From Molanna angustata (Eukaryota; Arthropoda; Insecta; Trichoptera; Molannidae), in the NCBI GenBank assembly GCA_963576475.1, contig OY754990.1:7903985-7967984 (forward strand): a stretch of 64,000 bases of DNA, written 5' to 3'. Each line of letters begins with the position of its first letter. The first letter of the stretch is position 1. Of this stretch, positions 21,996-32,781 are shown in pieces. The position numbers were made by a program, and so were the translations under genes. The notes beneath the pieces are model-generated. The model had not been told where the DNA came from. It was given only the letters and a program-made list of their open reading frames with translations, and did not search any database.

Positions 21996-22492
21996 ATTGC
22001 AGATTTTAGTATAATTTGCTTCATTGTAAGTCCTTTTTGTGCTCTTATACCATCCATCTGATTACAATGAAACTTGGTGATTTGTTCAGAGCACGCCCGG
22101 GAAGATTTCGGAAAAAAATAAATTTTTCTTCTTCTTTTTTATGTACATAGTTCAGTAACAGTAGGCACCTACATATTTCACAAATGGAAAGTATTTATAG
22201 GCACAAAGAACATACAAGTACAAATTGTATTGAAATAATGTTGAAATCTGCATTCTTCACCAATAGAAAGAGGATGCGAATTGGTATTAAAAAAATTATA
22301 CATCGTCAACGTTGCTACCTCCCGGACTAATAGCATTCGCAATCCGTTAAATATTTGATGAAGTTACTACTAATAATTATATTTAGAATACACGAATAAC
22401 TCGATCGAAAGAAACTATTGCCTTTTCCGGAAACAATTGAACAAATAATACCTGGCTGTCCGTCATTCGTGTAGGTAATCAGAATAAACATT
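21996..22492. other. unassigned sequence
   Basis: AT-rich; no gene or recognised repeat. Confidence 0.35.
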
Positions 22493-22922
22493 GGCCTAAA
22501 TTATAGAATAATTCTCAAGACCGTTCTCCAAATGTGTCATCTCAAGACTATCTTGAGATCATACTCGAAAATCCGTATTAAAAGGTAAATATCTCATTCG
22601 AGAAAGCATACTAGAAAAAAATGTGGATGCAGCTCTATAAATAAGTACTTTTTTTCATGAATGGCGATAATTTCAGCGTCGTTATGTTGGTAGCAATGAG
22701 TTGGAATAGCTATTTATAGATATTTTGACAATTGGTAATCTTTGAGAGTGTAGAGAAATTTATAATGCATCATCTGTCTCGAAGCAATCTCAACTCTTCT
22801 ATACATTTCGAGACCGGTCATGAGATCAAGCTCAGTTACATTTGTTTCTTTAATATCATTTTGATTGAGAACGTGTTCTCAAGACCAGTCTCAAGCTGGA
22901 GAACGAATCTATAATTCGGGCC
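22493..22922. mobile_element. 430-bp element with GGCC terminal inverted repeats
   Basis: Left end GGCCTAAATTATAGAATAAT and right end, read inward on the other strand, GGCCCGAATTATAGATTCGT share about 17 of 20 positions. Both are followed by TTCTC-rich sequence. The interior repeats TCTCAAGAC/GTCTTGAGA motifs in both orientations. No ORF. A MITE-like non-autonomous DNA transposon; the target duplication is not certain. Confidence 0.65.
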
Positions 22923-23039
22923 TTGAAGCGAACATAGAAAATAAAGTGGGCATTGTAACCACAACATTAACAAGAGAAAAATAAAAATTTATGAATAAGG
23001 AAAAACTAAATGCAAACAATATCCTTTTTTATCAAAAAA

Positions 23040-23345
23040 CATATAAATTTGTCAATAATATTGAACTAGCTGTGAGGCACCGGCGTAGAATAGTGCTTCC
23101 ATTCTTTTAAATAATTGTTTTCGGGTGTCTCGTAAGAGGCGGGTAATCGAAAATACAACAGGCAACAATAACATCTCACATAGTTCAGAAATGAGGTTCA
23201 CCATCACACATTCTGAATGTAGTGCCTTTTTTGGTGAAACGAGACTGTGGGTATACATAGATGTGTTGTTCTCCCTTTTATAAGGCAATGCACACCCGGA
23301 CACCTTTCGCTGGTTACCCCACATTGTGGGATATGCCGTGATGGT
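23040..23345 (+). mobile_element. rep-D copy 1 with an RTE-a-like tail
   Basis: Shares a block of about 280 bp with 62205-62495 (ATAGTGCTTCCA, CGAAAATACAAC, CATCTCACATAGT, GAGGTTCACCATCACACATT, CGCTGGTTACCCCACATTGT). The right end GGGATATGCCGTGATGGTATG matches the RTE-a 3' end. It looks like a SINE-like or internally deleted element using the RTE-a tail. Confidence 0.65.
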
Positions 23346-23394
23346 ATGAATGAATAAATGAGGTTTACATTAACTAAAAAAAATAATCAAAAAT

Positions 23395-23720
23395 TTAATC
23401 GTATATTTTTAAAGTAGCATATACTCAAACATTTGGTTTTTTCGCTGTCGAGACTCAATGATATTTTTTGCAGTTGAAATGTTATAGGAGAATCAGGAAG
23501 TCATGGCACCTACAGGGCTTACGACCTGTCATCGGCTGGCTTATGTGATCACTTTATGCGCTTGTGCAATGTTCACGCAAGCCAGCCTATGATGGATCGT
23601 AAGCCGTCAATAAGCCGTGTAAGTGCCTTGTACGGTTCTGGTTCTCCTATAACATTCAAACTTCGTCTCTATTGAGATGTTAAAAATTTGTCAAAAAAAA
23701 ACAATTTAATCTTTGGGTTT
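23395..23720. mobile_element. rep-Z head-to-head palindrome
   Basis: Left arm 23465-23575 and right arm 23580-23690 are diverged reverse complements. Left: TATAGGAGAATCAGGAAGTC and CGACCTGTCATCGGCTGG. Right: complements of GGCTTACGATCC and CTTCGTCTCTATTGAGATG. There is almost no spacer. Confidence 0.7.
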
Positions 23721-24096
23721 GAGAATGTAATAACAGATAACGAAGATAGTTAATATTCATCAATCAGCTTTATGGTAGGTATATGAAACGCTGGCTCTGG
23801 TTAGCGTCGATATCTGCGGTTTCTTTTTTTTACAATATTACATTGTGACAGCGCGGGAAAAAAAAACAATACAATCGCCATTTCGTGTCGCTGACAAAAT
23901 GGCCGCGTAAAAAATTATGGCGCCCTAAAATTGGAAAATTAATTATACGGGGAAGGTAAAATGACGTGAAAAAGTAAATTATTGACAAAGGGATTAAAAA
24001 TATGCCGTGTTTATTTAATAATGAATTATTTTTACGCTTCGTTTGACGCTCTACATTTCGTTTCAGAGGACTTTGTTGCTTTGAATAAAATCACAA

Positions 24097-24118
24097 AAGA
24101 GAGAGAGAGAGAGAGAGA
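24097..24118. repeat. (GA)n microsatellite
   Basis: Eleven GA units. Confidence 0.9.
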
Positions 24119-24154
24119 TTCATTTAAAAAAGTACTGTACAAGTTCATGATTCA

Positions 24155-24300
24155 AATGCCTGCCTCGACCGATTTCGTTCACCTATAGCGCAAGCATTTT
24201 ATTTTTGCTTATTTTAGGGAACGTAGGAAGATGTATATGTACTTTTTAACAAGGACACATTCATTAATAAATAAAAAATAAAAAAAAACATAATCTTTAT
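24155..24300 (+). mobile_element. SINE-c 3' half
   Basis: GCCTGCCTCGACCGATTTCG, TTGCTTATTTTAGGGAACGT and GATGTATATGTAC, then an A-rich tail, as in the full copy at 29301-29500. The tRNA-like head is missing. Confidence 0.75.
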
Positions 24301-24854
24301 AATACTACTTTTTTGAAAAGGAGGTAAACACGTTTTAAAGAGTTGTAGTTTGAGATAAATCTAAAATATAAACGGTTCAAACATACGAATGAAACCTAAA
24401 TAACGATAAGAATGTTGTGAAAAATTTGATGTCAAGTTCTCTCTGCTCACCTTGTGAAGAACATGGGAATTCGTACGTTTAAACTCTGCAAACTATGTTT
24501 CGCATACTAATCGTGTACTAAAAACGTTATTTTCAAATGGACTTTATGTAGGTACCTATTTTTTGAATGAAATATATTTTATGCAGATATCTTGGAAAAT
24601 AAGGTGAATTTTCTTGAATTTGTGTATTAACAGTCACTTTGAGTTTCTTTAAAAACACTCTCTTGGTTTTAACAAAGTCCTTTTCTCTTTTAAATTCTCT
24701 CTATATTTTCTTTATTATTTTACAACAACAAGAACAACACTAACAACTGACTCCAGACAGGATTTTTGAACGACATTCTTTTGTCTCAAATGTCTACGGT
24801 AATCTTAGAACTTTAAATAATATTATTTTAAAAACAAAACATTCAAGATTATAC
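24301..24854. other. unassigned sequence
   Basis: No gene seen. It includes a decayed TTCTCTCTGCTCACC piece near 24440 that may be RTE-a debris. Confidence 0.35.
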
Positions 24855-27764
24855 ATTGTATGTAAGTTTCCTAGTGATGTTTGTATACTCTCCAGTACTG
24901 CTATAGTAATAGTGGAGAGTCATGTATTCACAATGTTTAACCATATCTATATTATTGATAATTCTCTATCTGTGAGTATCATGTGGAGATTGTATACTGT
25001 AAGTTTCCTAGTGATGTTTCTATACTCTCCAGTACTGCTATAGTAATAGTGGAGAGTCATGTATTCACAATGTTTAACCATATCTATATTATTGATAATT
25101 CTCTGTCTGTGAGTATCATGTGGAGATTGTATACTGTAAGTTTCCTAGTGATGTTTCTATACTCTCCAGTACTGCTATAGTAATAGTGGAGAGTCATGTA
25201 TTCACAATGTTTAACCATATCTATATTATTGATAATTCTCTGTCTGTGAGTATCATGTGGAGATTGTATACTGTAAGTTTCCTAGTGATGTTTCTATACT
25301 CTCCAGTACTGCTATAGTAATAGTGGAGAGTCATGTATTCACAATGTTTAACCATATCTATATTATTGATAATTCTCTGTCTGTGAGTATCATGTGGAGA
25401 TTGTATACTGTAAGTTTCCTAGTGATGTTTCTATACTCTCCAGTACTGCTATAGTAATAGTGGAGAGTCATGTATTCACAATGTTTAACCATATCAATAT
25501 TATTGATAATTCTCTGTCTGTGAGTATCATGTGAAGATTGTATACTGTAAGTTTCCTAGTGATGTTTCTATACTCTCCAGTACTGCTATAGTAATAGTGG
25601 AGAGTCATGTATTCACAATGTTTAACCATATCTATATTATTGATAATTCTCTGTCTGTGAGTATCATGTGGAGATTGTATACTGTAAGTTTCCTAGTGAT
25701 GTTTCTATACTCTCCAGTACTGCTATAGTAATAGTGGAGAGTCATGTATTCACAATGTTTAACCATATCTATATTATTGATAATTCTCTGTCTGTGAGTA
25801 TCATGTGGAGATTGTATACTGTAAGTTTCCTAGTGATGTTTCTATACTCTCCAGTACTGCTATAGTAATAGTGGAGAGTCATGTATTCACAATGTTTAAC
25901 CATATCTATATTATTGATAATTCTCTGTCTGTGAGTATCATGTGGAGATTGTATACTGTAAGTTTCCTAGTGATGTTTCTATACTCTCCAGTACTGCTAT
26001 AGTAATAGTGGAGAGTCATGTATTCACAATGTTTAACCATATCTATATTATTGATAATTCTCTGTCTGTGAGTATCATGTGGAGATTGTATACTGTAAGT
26101 TTCCTAGTGATGTTTCTATACTCTCCAGTACTGCTATAGTAATAGTGGAGAGTCATGTATTCACAATGTTTAACCATATCTATATTATTGATAATTCTCT
26201 GTCTGTGAGTATCATGTGGAGATTGTATACTGTAAGTTTCCTAGTGATGTTTCTATACTCTCCAGTACTGCTATAGTAATAGTGGAGAGTCATGTATTCA
26301 CAATGTTTAACCATATCTATATTATTGATAATTCTCTGTCTGTGAGTATCATGTGGAGATTGTATACTGTAAGTTTCCTAGTGATGTTTCTATACTCTCC
26401 AGTACTGCTATAGTAATAGTGGAGAGTCATGTATTCACAATGTTTAACCATATCTATATTATTGATAATTCTCTGTCTGTGAGTATCATGTGGAGATTGT
26501 ATACTGTAAGTTTCCTAGTGATGTTTCTATACTCTCCAGTACTGCTATAGTAATAGTGGAGAGTCATGTATTCACAATGTTTAACCATATCTATATTATT
26601 GATAATTCTCTGTCTTTGAGTATCATGTGGAGATTGTATACTGTAAGTTTCCTAGTGATGTTTCTATACTCTCCAGTACTGCTATAGTAATAGTGGAGAG
26701 TCATGTATTCACAATGTTTAACCATATCTATATTATTGATAATTCTCTGTCTGTGAGTATCATGTGGAGATTGTATACTGTAAGTTTCCTAGTGATGTTT
26801 CTATACTCTCCAGTACTGCCATAGTAATAGTGGAGAGTCATGTATTCACAATGTTTAACCATATCTATATTATTGATAATTCTCTGTCTGTGAGTATCAT
26901 GTGAAGATTGTATACTGTAAGTTTCCTAGTGATGTTTCTATACTCTCCAGTACTGCTATAGTAATAGTGGAGAGTCATGTATTCACAATGTTTAACCATA
27001 TCTATATTATTGATAATTCTCTGTCTGTGAGTATCATGTGAAGATTGTATACTGTAAGTTTCCTAGTGATGTTTCTATACTCTCCAGTACTGCTATAGTA
27101 ATAGTGGAGAGTCATGTATTCACAATGTTTAACCATATCTATATTATTGATAATTCTCTGTCTGTGAGTATCATGTGGAGATTGTATACTGTAAGTTTCC
27201 TAGTGATGTTTCTATACTCTCCAGTACTGCTATAGTAATAGTGGAGAGTCATGTATTCACAATGTTTAACCATATCTATATTATTGATAATTCTCTGTCT
27301 GTGAGTATCATGTGGAGATTGTATACTGTAAGTTTCCTAGTGATGTTTCTATACTCTCCAGTACTGCTATAGTAATAGTGGAGAGTCATGTATTCACAAT
27401 GTTTAACCATATCTATATTATTGATAATTCTCTGTCTGTGAGTATCATGTGGAGATTGTATACTGTAAGTTTCCTAGTGATGTTTCTATACTCTCCAGTA
27501 CTGCTATAGTAATAGTGGAGAGTCATGTATTCACAATGTTTAACCATATCTATATTATTGATAATTCTCTGTCTGTGAGTATCATGTGGAGATTGTATAC
27601 TGTAAGTTTCCTAGTGATGTTTCTATACTCTCCAGTACTGCTATAGTAATAGTGGAGAGTCATGTATTCACAATGTTTAACCATATCTATATTATTGATA
27701 ATTCTCTGTCTGTGAGTATCATGTGGAGATTGTATACTGTAAGTTTCCTAGTGATGTTTCTATA
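24855..27764. repeat. 137-bp satellite, array 1, about 21 tandem copies
   Basis: The monomer begins (arbitrarily) ATGTGGAGATTGTATACTG and includes the hairpin-forming ACTCTCCA...TGGAGAGT and CAATGTTTAACCATATC. The period is exactly 137 bp throughout, and monomers are nearly identical. A GTGGAGA to GTGAAGA change marks the monomers near 25531, 26901 and 27038, spaced by whole multiples of 137. It lies in intron 2 of kirre/rst. Because 137 is not a multiple of three, the repeated 65-codon readings overlap one another and are not genes. It is the same satellite, in the same orientation, as array 2. Confidence 0.98.
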
Positions 27765-28125
27765 ATACTTACATATTTCCATTTTAGTTATTATGTAATA
27801 CAATAATAGTGTACCCACTAAAAATATTTGATAGAATTTTATATATTCAGTTAACCTAATAATAAAGTATTAAAAAATATTAGTATGTTTTGGTGTTATT
27901 ACTTACATTAACATACACGTACCTACTTGAAAAATACAGAGTTTCAAATTATAATTTATGCAACTTTATAAATTCGACTTATTTATTCAAAATTTTAGTG
28001 TATTTTATTCTTTGCTTGTAAAATTAGTTTTAATGAAACCATTTTTCATTGTTCATTGAAAGTAACTAAAAAACTATAAAGCTTACTAAGTTGATTTTTA
28101 TTATAAATAAACGAGAAATTGAAAA
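27765..28125. other. unassigned AT-rich sequence
   Basis: No gene seen. Confidence 0.4.
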
Positions 28126-28215
28126 CCTATCTTCTTCGGAAAAGAACAATGGACCCAAATAACAATAGCTGGTGGTCCCTACGTCGCCATGTTAAAAAAA
28201 TTGACTACATAGGTA
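28126..28215 (+). mobile_element. LINE 3' fragment related to 4495-4960
   Basis: CTTCTTCGGAAAAGAACAAT and GGACCCAAATAACAATAGCT parallel 4790-4860 (LLRKxxMDPNxNSW). It is followed by TTAAAAAAATTGA. Confidence 0.6.
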
Positions 28216-28374
28216 GTTAAAATAGAGATCTTGGGAAAATAGTATACATACAACGCATTTATTAGTTATCGTGGACTATACCTACCGATTTTTTTTTGTT
28301 GATAGTAACAAAATTTCATTTTTAAATTAACCAAAGTATAGTGACTACAAAATATTTGGTTTCGTGCAACTAAA
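28216..28374. other. unassigned sequence
   Basis: No feature seen. Confidence 0.3.
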
Positions 28375-28774
28375 AAAAAAGCCGAAACACCCTAACTAGA
28401 TAATTTAATTTTCTATAAAAAATTTGAACATTGTAGTAGTAGGTACATCTCAAACTTTTTGTAAAAATTTTATTAAAAATTGAATTTAGTGACGACATTG
28501 TTTCATACAATTTGTAAGGCAGTATCATAAACTACACAATATCTACTGGGACTCAATAGTTTGATACTTAATCTTCAAACATACATACATACCATCATGC
28601 TGTTTTCAAATTCTGGATAGGAAAAAAATGACCTCCATACTATCCTATCCTGACATACATGTTTATATATTTTTATAAATTTGTGTTGAAGTGTTTATAG
28701 TTTGGTACGTATTTTTCAATTATTTCATACTATCGCCACCGACAGTTGGATCTCATGTGTTACATGCAACTAGT
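28375..28774 (+). mobile_element. rep-X partial copy (3' half)
   Basis: Begins at AAAGCCGAAACACCCTAACT and runs to the common end CATGTGTTACATGCAACTAG at 28753-28772. It contains the RTE-a-tail-like ACATACATACCATCATGC piece. The 5' half is missing. Confidence 0.8.
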
Positions 28775-29300
28775 TGATAATTTTAACAGAACAAAGTATA
28801 TGTACCTACTCATTAGACACACGCGTTGTCTTGGTAAAAAATTCACACCATGTAAAGTCAAGGTACTCATTTGTGTATGTGTTGCAAAATTGTTGGCGGT
28901 AAAGCGAAAATCCTTGTTACGTTGTCATATTTTTTTCGTTAAGTATTTCTTGAACAACGGGAACGACACGGAAAGTTGGCCACCGACGTTACGCCAACAA
29001 ACGTTTGAACGCTGAACTTTTTTTATTATCATTTACGAATTAATATCTTTTACAAACTAAATATAAAAACGAAAATCAAAAGAAATTATACACACAAACA
29101 AAAGAGACATTATACAAAAAATATAGCTTTACATAATAGGTTCATACCAACCAAAGAAAAATTTATTAAATTCTTTAAAAACTGTTTTGTATAAATACTA
29201 CATATTATGAAAAATACAAATAAATTTTCAAACATTTCATAGAAATTTGCGCACAATGCGTCATGGTGTGGCAGTAGCCAACATTATATTACTTAGATGT
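28775..29300. other. unassigned sequence
   Basis: No gene proven. A plus reading of 89 codons (28746-29015) starts inside rep-X and has no recognisable motif. Confidence 0.35.
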
Positions 29301-29500
29301 TTTAGATTTAGATGGGTGATGGCAGAGCGGTTAGCGCGCTGGACTAGTAGTAATCCAATGGTCCCAAAACGAATCCTGCCTCGACCGATTTCGTTCTCCT
29401 ACAGCACAAGCATTTATGCTTAATTTAGGGAATGTATGAAGATGTATATGTACATATATAACAAGGAAATATTATTTTTTTTCAATAAAAAAAAAATAAA
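29301..29500 (+). mobile_element. SINE-c, full-length type (tRNA-derived)
   Basis: Head GATGGCAGAGCGGTTAGCGC (box A), anticodon-arm-like ACTAGTAGTAATCCAATGG, damaged box B (AAAACGAATCC), then the body CCTGCCTCGACCGATTTCGT and TTATGCTTAATTTAGGG, and an A-rich tail. The parent tRNA looks serine- or leucine-like, with a GCAGAGCGG D-arm. It is not a functional tRNA gene: box B is mutated and there is no acceptor pairing. Confidence 0.82.
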
Positions 29501-29509
29501 ACATGTTCA

Positions 29510-29780
29510 TTCTGTTGATCACGCTTCTACCATTTCCGTCTTTCTGAATATCGTTCACATAGTCATGCCATTCTGTTCTTGGACGCCCCAGACTCTCATT
29601 CTGTGAGCGTTCTTCATTCATTCTTCGTCTGGCGTTCTTCATTCATTCTTCCCAAGTGGCCAAACCATCTCAATGTGTATTCTGTTCATTACATCTTTCT
29701 TTATCTTACATCATACATCGTTCTGTTTCAAATTATTTTATGATTTCATTTTAACTGCATTTATTCTGCTTTCGTGCGAC
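29510..29780 (-). pseudogene. RTE-a LINE fragment without tail
   Basis: Minus strand complements of CACATAGTCATGCCATTC (HDYVNDI), GGCCAAACCATCTCAATG (LRWFGHL) and ACATCGTTCTG. It includes a short tandem duplication of CGTTCTTCATTCATTCTTC. Confidence 0.78.
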
Positions 29781-29784
29781 ATAT

Positions 29785-29827
29785 ATACTATCACGCCATA
29801 TCTCTTACGAGGTAGGCAGAGAGAACG
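29785..29827 (-). mobile_element. separate RTE-a 3' tail
   Basis: Complement of TATCACGCCATATCTCTTAC and GGTAGGCAGAGAGAACGG, abutting a SINE-a head fragment. It is a second RTE-a end, because the fragment to its left lacks this piece in order. Confidence 0.65.
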
Positions 29828-29862
29828 GCTTTCCAACTGTGCCACAACGGTCTGTAAAAAGT
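29828..29862 (-). mobile_element. SINE-a head fragment
   Basis: Complement of CTTTCCAACTGTGCCACAAC: box A only. Confidence 0.5.
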
Positions 29863-30334
29863 ATAACAAAAATAAAATAAAAAGTGACCTATGAATTTTC
29901 TTCGACGGATAGCCGCCGGCGAGTGTTCCCGGACCACCTCAACAGACGGGACGTGTGCCCCCGAATAATTTCCTAATTGGGATAAACTGTTTAGCGTAAA
30001 TCTCAATTTGCAAGTTCGGGTTCGGAAGCCGTCCAAGGGGTAATTAGGTGGAGCAAGAAAGGAATAAAAATATAATTATAATTAGGTACTTTCAGTTAGT
30101 TAATCCTCTTTTCACCTCCGTATAGGGATAATTAAAACAAGCAATGGTACCTTAAGCTACTTCACTGCGCTAAACAACGTTCAACGTAGGAAAGGGAGCT
30201 CAACAGATATGACAATAATTGTCATAATTAATATTCATGTTCATTCAATCATACAATCACGTCATTAACGTAATCTTCTCCATTGGCCCAAGATAACAAA
30301 TTTAAATTTAATTTTTCTAAAACAAATTTATAGC
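29863..30334. other. unassigned, unique-looking sequence with GC-rich part
   Basis: 29900-30040 is GC-rich (GGATAGCCGCCGGCGAGTG, GGGTTCGGAAGCCGTCC) and unlike any repeat in the window. No exon-like reading with splice sites was found. Candidate conserved intronic sequence. Confidence 0.4.
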
Positions 30335-30725
30335 ATATACGCAAACATTGAATTGGTCAATGATATTTTTTGCAGTTGGAATATTGTAGATGAACCAGGA
30401 AGTCAAGGCACCTACAGGGCTTGCGACCTGTCATCGGCTGGTTTACATGATCACTTTATGCGCTTGTGCAACGTTCACCAATCATGCCTTTTCATTGAGT
30501 TCCCATATCAATGCAATTTTTAAAATTCCATATATGTTAATGACGTTTGAATATAAGCTATTTTTACTATCGCCATCTATGAAGTAACGAATAAACCTTT
30601 TTGTAACGCCATCTATTGAGAAGTTTTTTTTTTAAACACTGAAAGCAACTGTCCTTATACATAATATACATACACGAAGTGACACTTTTCTCGCACAGAT
30701 GTCACCCCTGAACTGTATATTTTTT
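30335..30725 (+). mobile_element. rep-Z copy, long form
   Basis: GCACCTACAGGGCTTGCGAC, CTGTCATCGGCTGGTTTAC, AACGCCATCTATTGAGAAG and the end AGATGTCACCCCTGAACTG. Colinear with 41632-42120 and 49531-49940. Confidence 0.8.
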
Positions 30726-30785
30726 TGTCATGTGATTATCTTTTTGCCATAGTACACTTTGTAATCATAATAATAATAAACACAT

Positions 30786-30962
30786 TCTTGCACAAGTGGC
30801 AAGTTTATTGCCGTATGGCAAATTCTTCCAACTAACCAGTGTTTCCAGCCCAGAGAGAGAAATGAATTTGAATAAATTTCTCCTCTGCTGGGTATCGAAC
30901 CTAGGACGCCCGCACAGAAAACAAACGGCTTACCAACTGTGCCATGGCGGTCGGCATTGTAT
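30786..30962 (-). mobile_element. SINE-a, best-preserved copy
   Basis: Minus strand: head CCATGGCACAGTTGGTAAGC (box A), TGTGCGGGCGTCC, box B AGGTTCGATACCCAGCAG, body GAGAAATTTATTCAAATTC, GGGCTGGAAACACTGGTTAG and the end CAATAAACTTGCCACTTG. Both Pol III boxes and their spacing are intact. Confidence 0.88.
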
Positions 30963-31699
30963 ATATTTGTATTGTATATATTATTTAACATCAACATTGA
31001 CTGTTTGGAATAAATCATAAAAAAATATACATATTTACCTATTAGAAGTTACAATTACTTGAATGAAAATTTATCCACGAAATTTTAAAGGAACCTTATC
31101 AATGTTTGATATTTCCACGTTCTGTTTAGAAGGAGACTGGTCTACTATAAAAGGTATAGGTTGGAGAGTATACAGTACTTATGAACTTCTAGTGACTATA
31201 TACAGACAGTTTCAAGGGATAATCACCTATGACGGTGGAATCAAGGGTCAATATGTCGACCTGTTGATGGGGTATTGAGATTGGAATCGGAAATGATTAT
31301 TTTGTAGGCCAATGCGAAATCAACCATCATTTATACTCATGGGTCAACTGTAATGGAATTATACACGTACGCGCAACAGATAATTCTAAAATTAGTCTGT
31401 CTTTTTTTCATTTCATAGTGTATTTTCTCTGTGTATCTTATAAGACTGTATTTGTCCCTTAAATAAATACATACAAACTGTCAATTCAATTTTTATTTAT
31501 TGCCCATCGCACAATTTCAGATCTCACTTTTTGTTCTATGTCGACCGACGTCACACAAACTACTCACAAAACAATTACACTAGACAGAGTCGCTCCAACT
31601 TCAATGCATACTTTAAACATTTTGATATCACAAACAGATTTCAAAACATTTATATTAACTTCTGAAAACAGTTACAATGCAAACGAGTGGACCCACTGT
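30963..31699. other. unassigned, with one retroposon-like tail
   Basis: No gene proven. 31400-31480 ends CTTAAATAAATACATAC and resembles a LINE 3' end. The 71-codon plus reading at 31063-31278 has no recognisable domain. Confidence 0.4.
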
Positions 31700-32065
31700 T
31701 ATAAGCATCACAGTTGGTGCATAAAGCGGTCAATGGAAAAGCTCCATCATACATAACGGAGTTATGTATACCATAGCAGTTAACGAACCGGAGGACGCGG
31801 CTAAGATCTGCAGCAACTGCCGTTGGACGTTTAACTGAAAAAAATCGGTGTCACTTCACTAAATTCGGCGAACGTGCTTTTGCTGTAAGGGCACCAATTC
31901 AGTGAAACAATTTATCACCAACCATAAGAGCAGTGAATAGTGAAATAAGTTAAAAAAAACAGTTAAAAACTCGTGTTTAATTTTAAGTTTATATGTAAAG
32001 CGCCCTTGAGGTGGTTTCACAAAAACGGCGCTATATAAATAAGCAAATTTTATTATTATTATACT
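31700..32065 (+). pseudogene. L2/CR1-like LINE C-terminus with 3' end
   Basis: Plus-strand reading LVHKAVNGKAPSYITELCIP, a stop, QLTNRRTRLRSAATAVGRLT, FGERAFAVRAPIQ, a stop, NNLSPTIRAVNSEIS. APSYI, RLRS, FGERAF..RAP..WN.LP..IR is the L2 tail. The stop after APIQ replaces the expected Trp codon. The 3' UTR ends GGCGCTATATAAATAAGC with a TATTATTATT tail. Confidence 0.82.
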
Positions 32066-32781
32066 TAATCTCTGATTAAATCATAGCTTAGCATTCGTAA
32101 CTGGATAGTTTCGAGGCTCAACGTAATACTTGTCATTTTAGTCCTATATTTAGAAGCAGTTCGTTCAGAAGTATGCATACTGTATAGGTGAGGGAAGTTT
32201 GAATCCAATAGAATATTCTAGGCTAATGAATGTTTAATTGGTGGATCTGAATTATTATTTTAGTTTTCCCGTCCAATTTGAATATCATTGGGAGGTGTAG
32301 TTATAAAGATGAAATAAGATAGAAATACTTCTAAAACAGATTCGGACAGTTGATAATTCAATTATTTGTTGCTCTGTAAGCTAACGTATTAATACAAAAT
32401 AGAGGAAAATTATCTTATGGAATTCTATAACATTTTAAGATATTATTTTATTTTATTTTGTAAACATACAGTCTTAATAACAAATTATACATTATTAATA
32501 TAACACTCCATTAGTGGACCAATTAAGTTTACAGAAATAATCAATTTTGTGTAAAATGTAATATCAGTTATAATATAGGGGAAAGAATGGAAAGGATATT
32601 AGTAATTGGACAGAAAGAGAAAGAGGAAAGCTTGCAAAAACACTACTCACCAGAAGCCACAGAGGCATTCATGGACTTTATTACTGATGATTTGAACCTA
32701 ATGATACCTTGAAATATTACAGAGGTCTATAGTCTTAAAGAACACATTGAAATTGTTACAAGTTCTATGGATAAATGTATT
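32066..32781. other. unassigned; reversed LINE tail at 32443-32545
   Basis: 32443-32465 (TATTATTTTATTTTATTTTG) looks like a LINE tail read in reverse. The rest is AT-rich without a gene. Confidence 0.4.

Noticed and set aside
29301..29400. tRNA genes suggested by box A/box B pairs (29301, 30786, 41178, 47105, 51599)
   Set aside because: Each is followed by a common SINE body and A-rich tail, and acceptor-stem pairing is absent. They are SINE heads.
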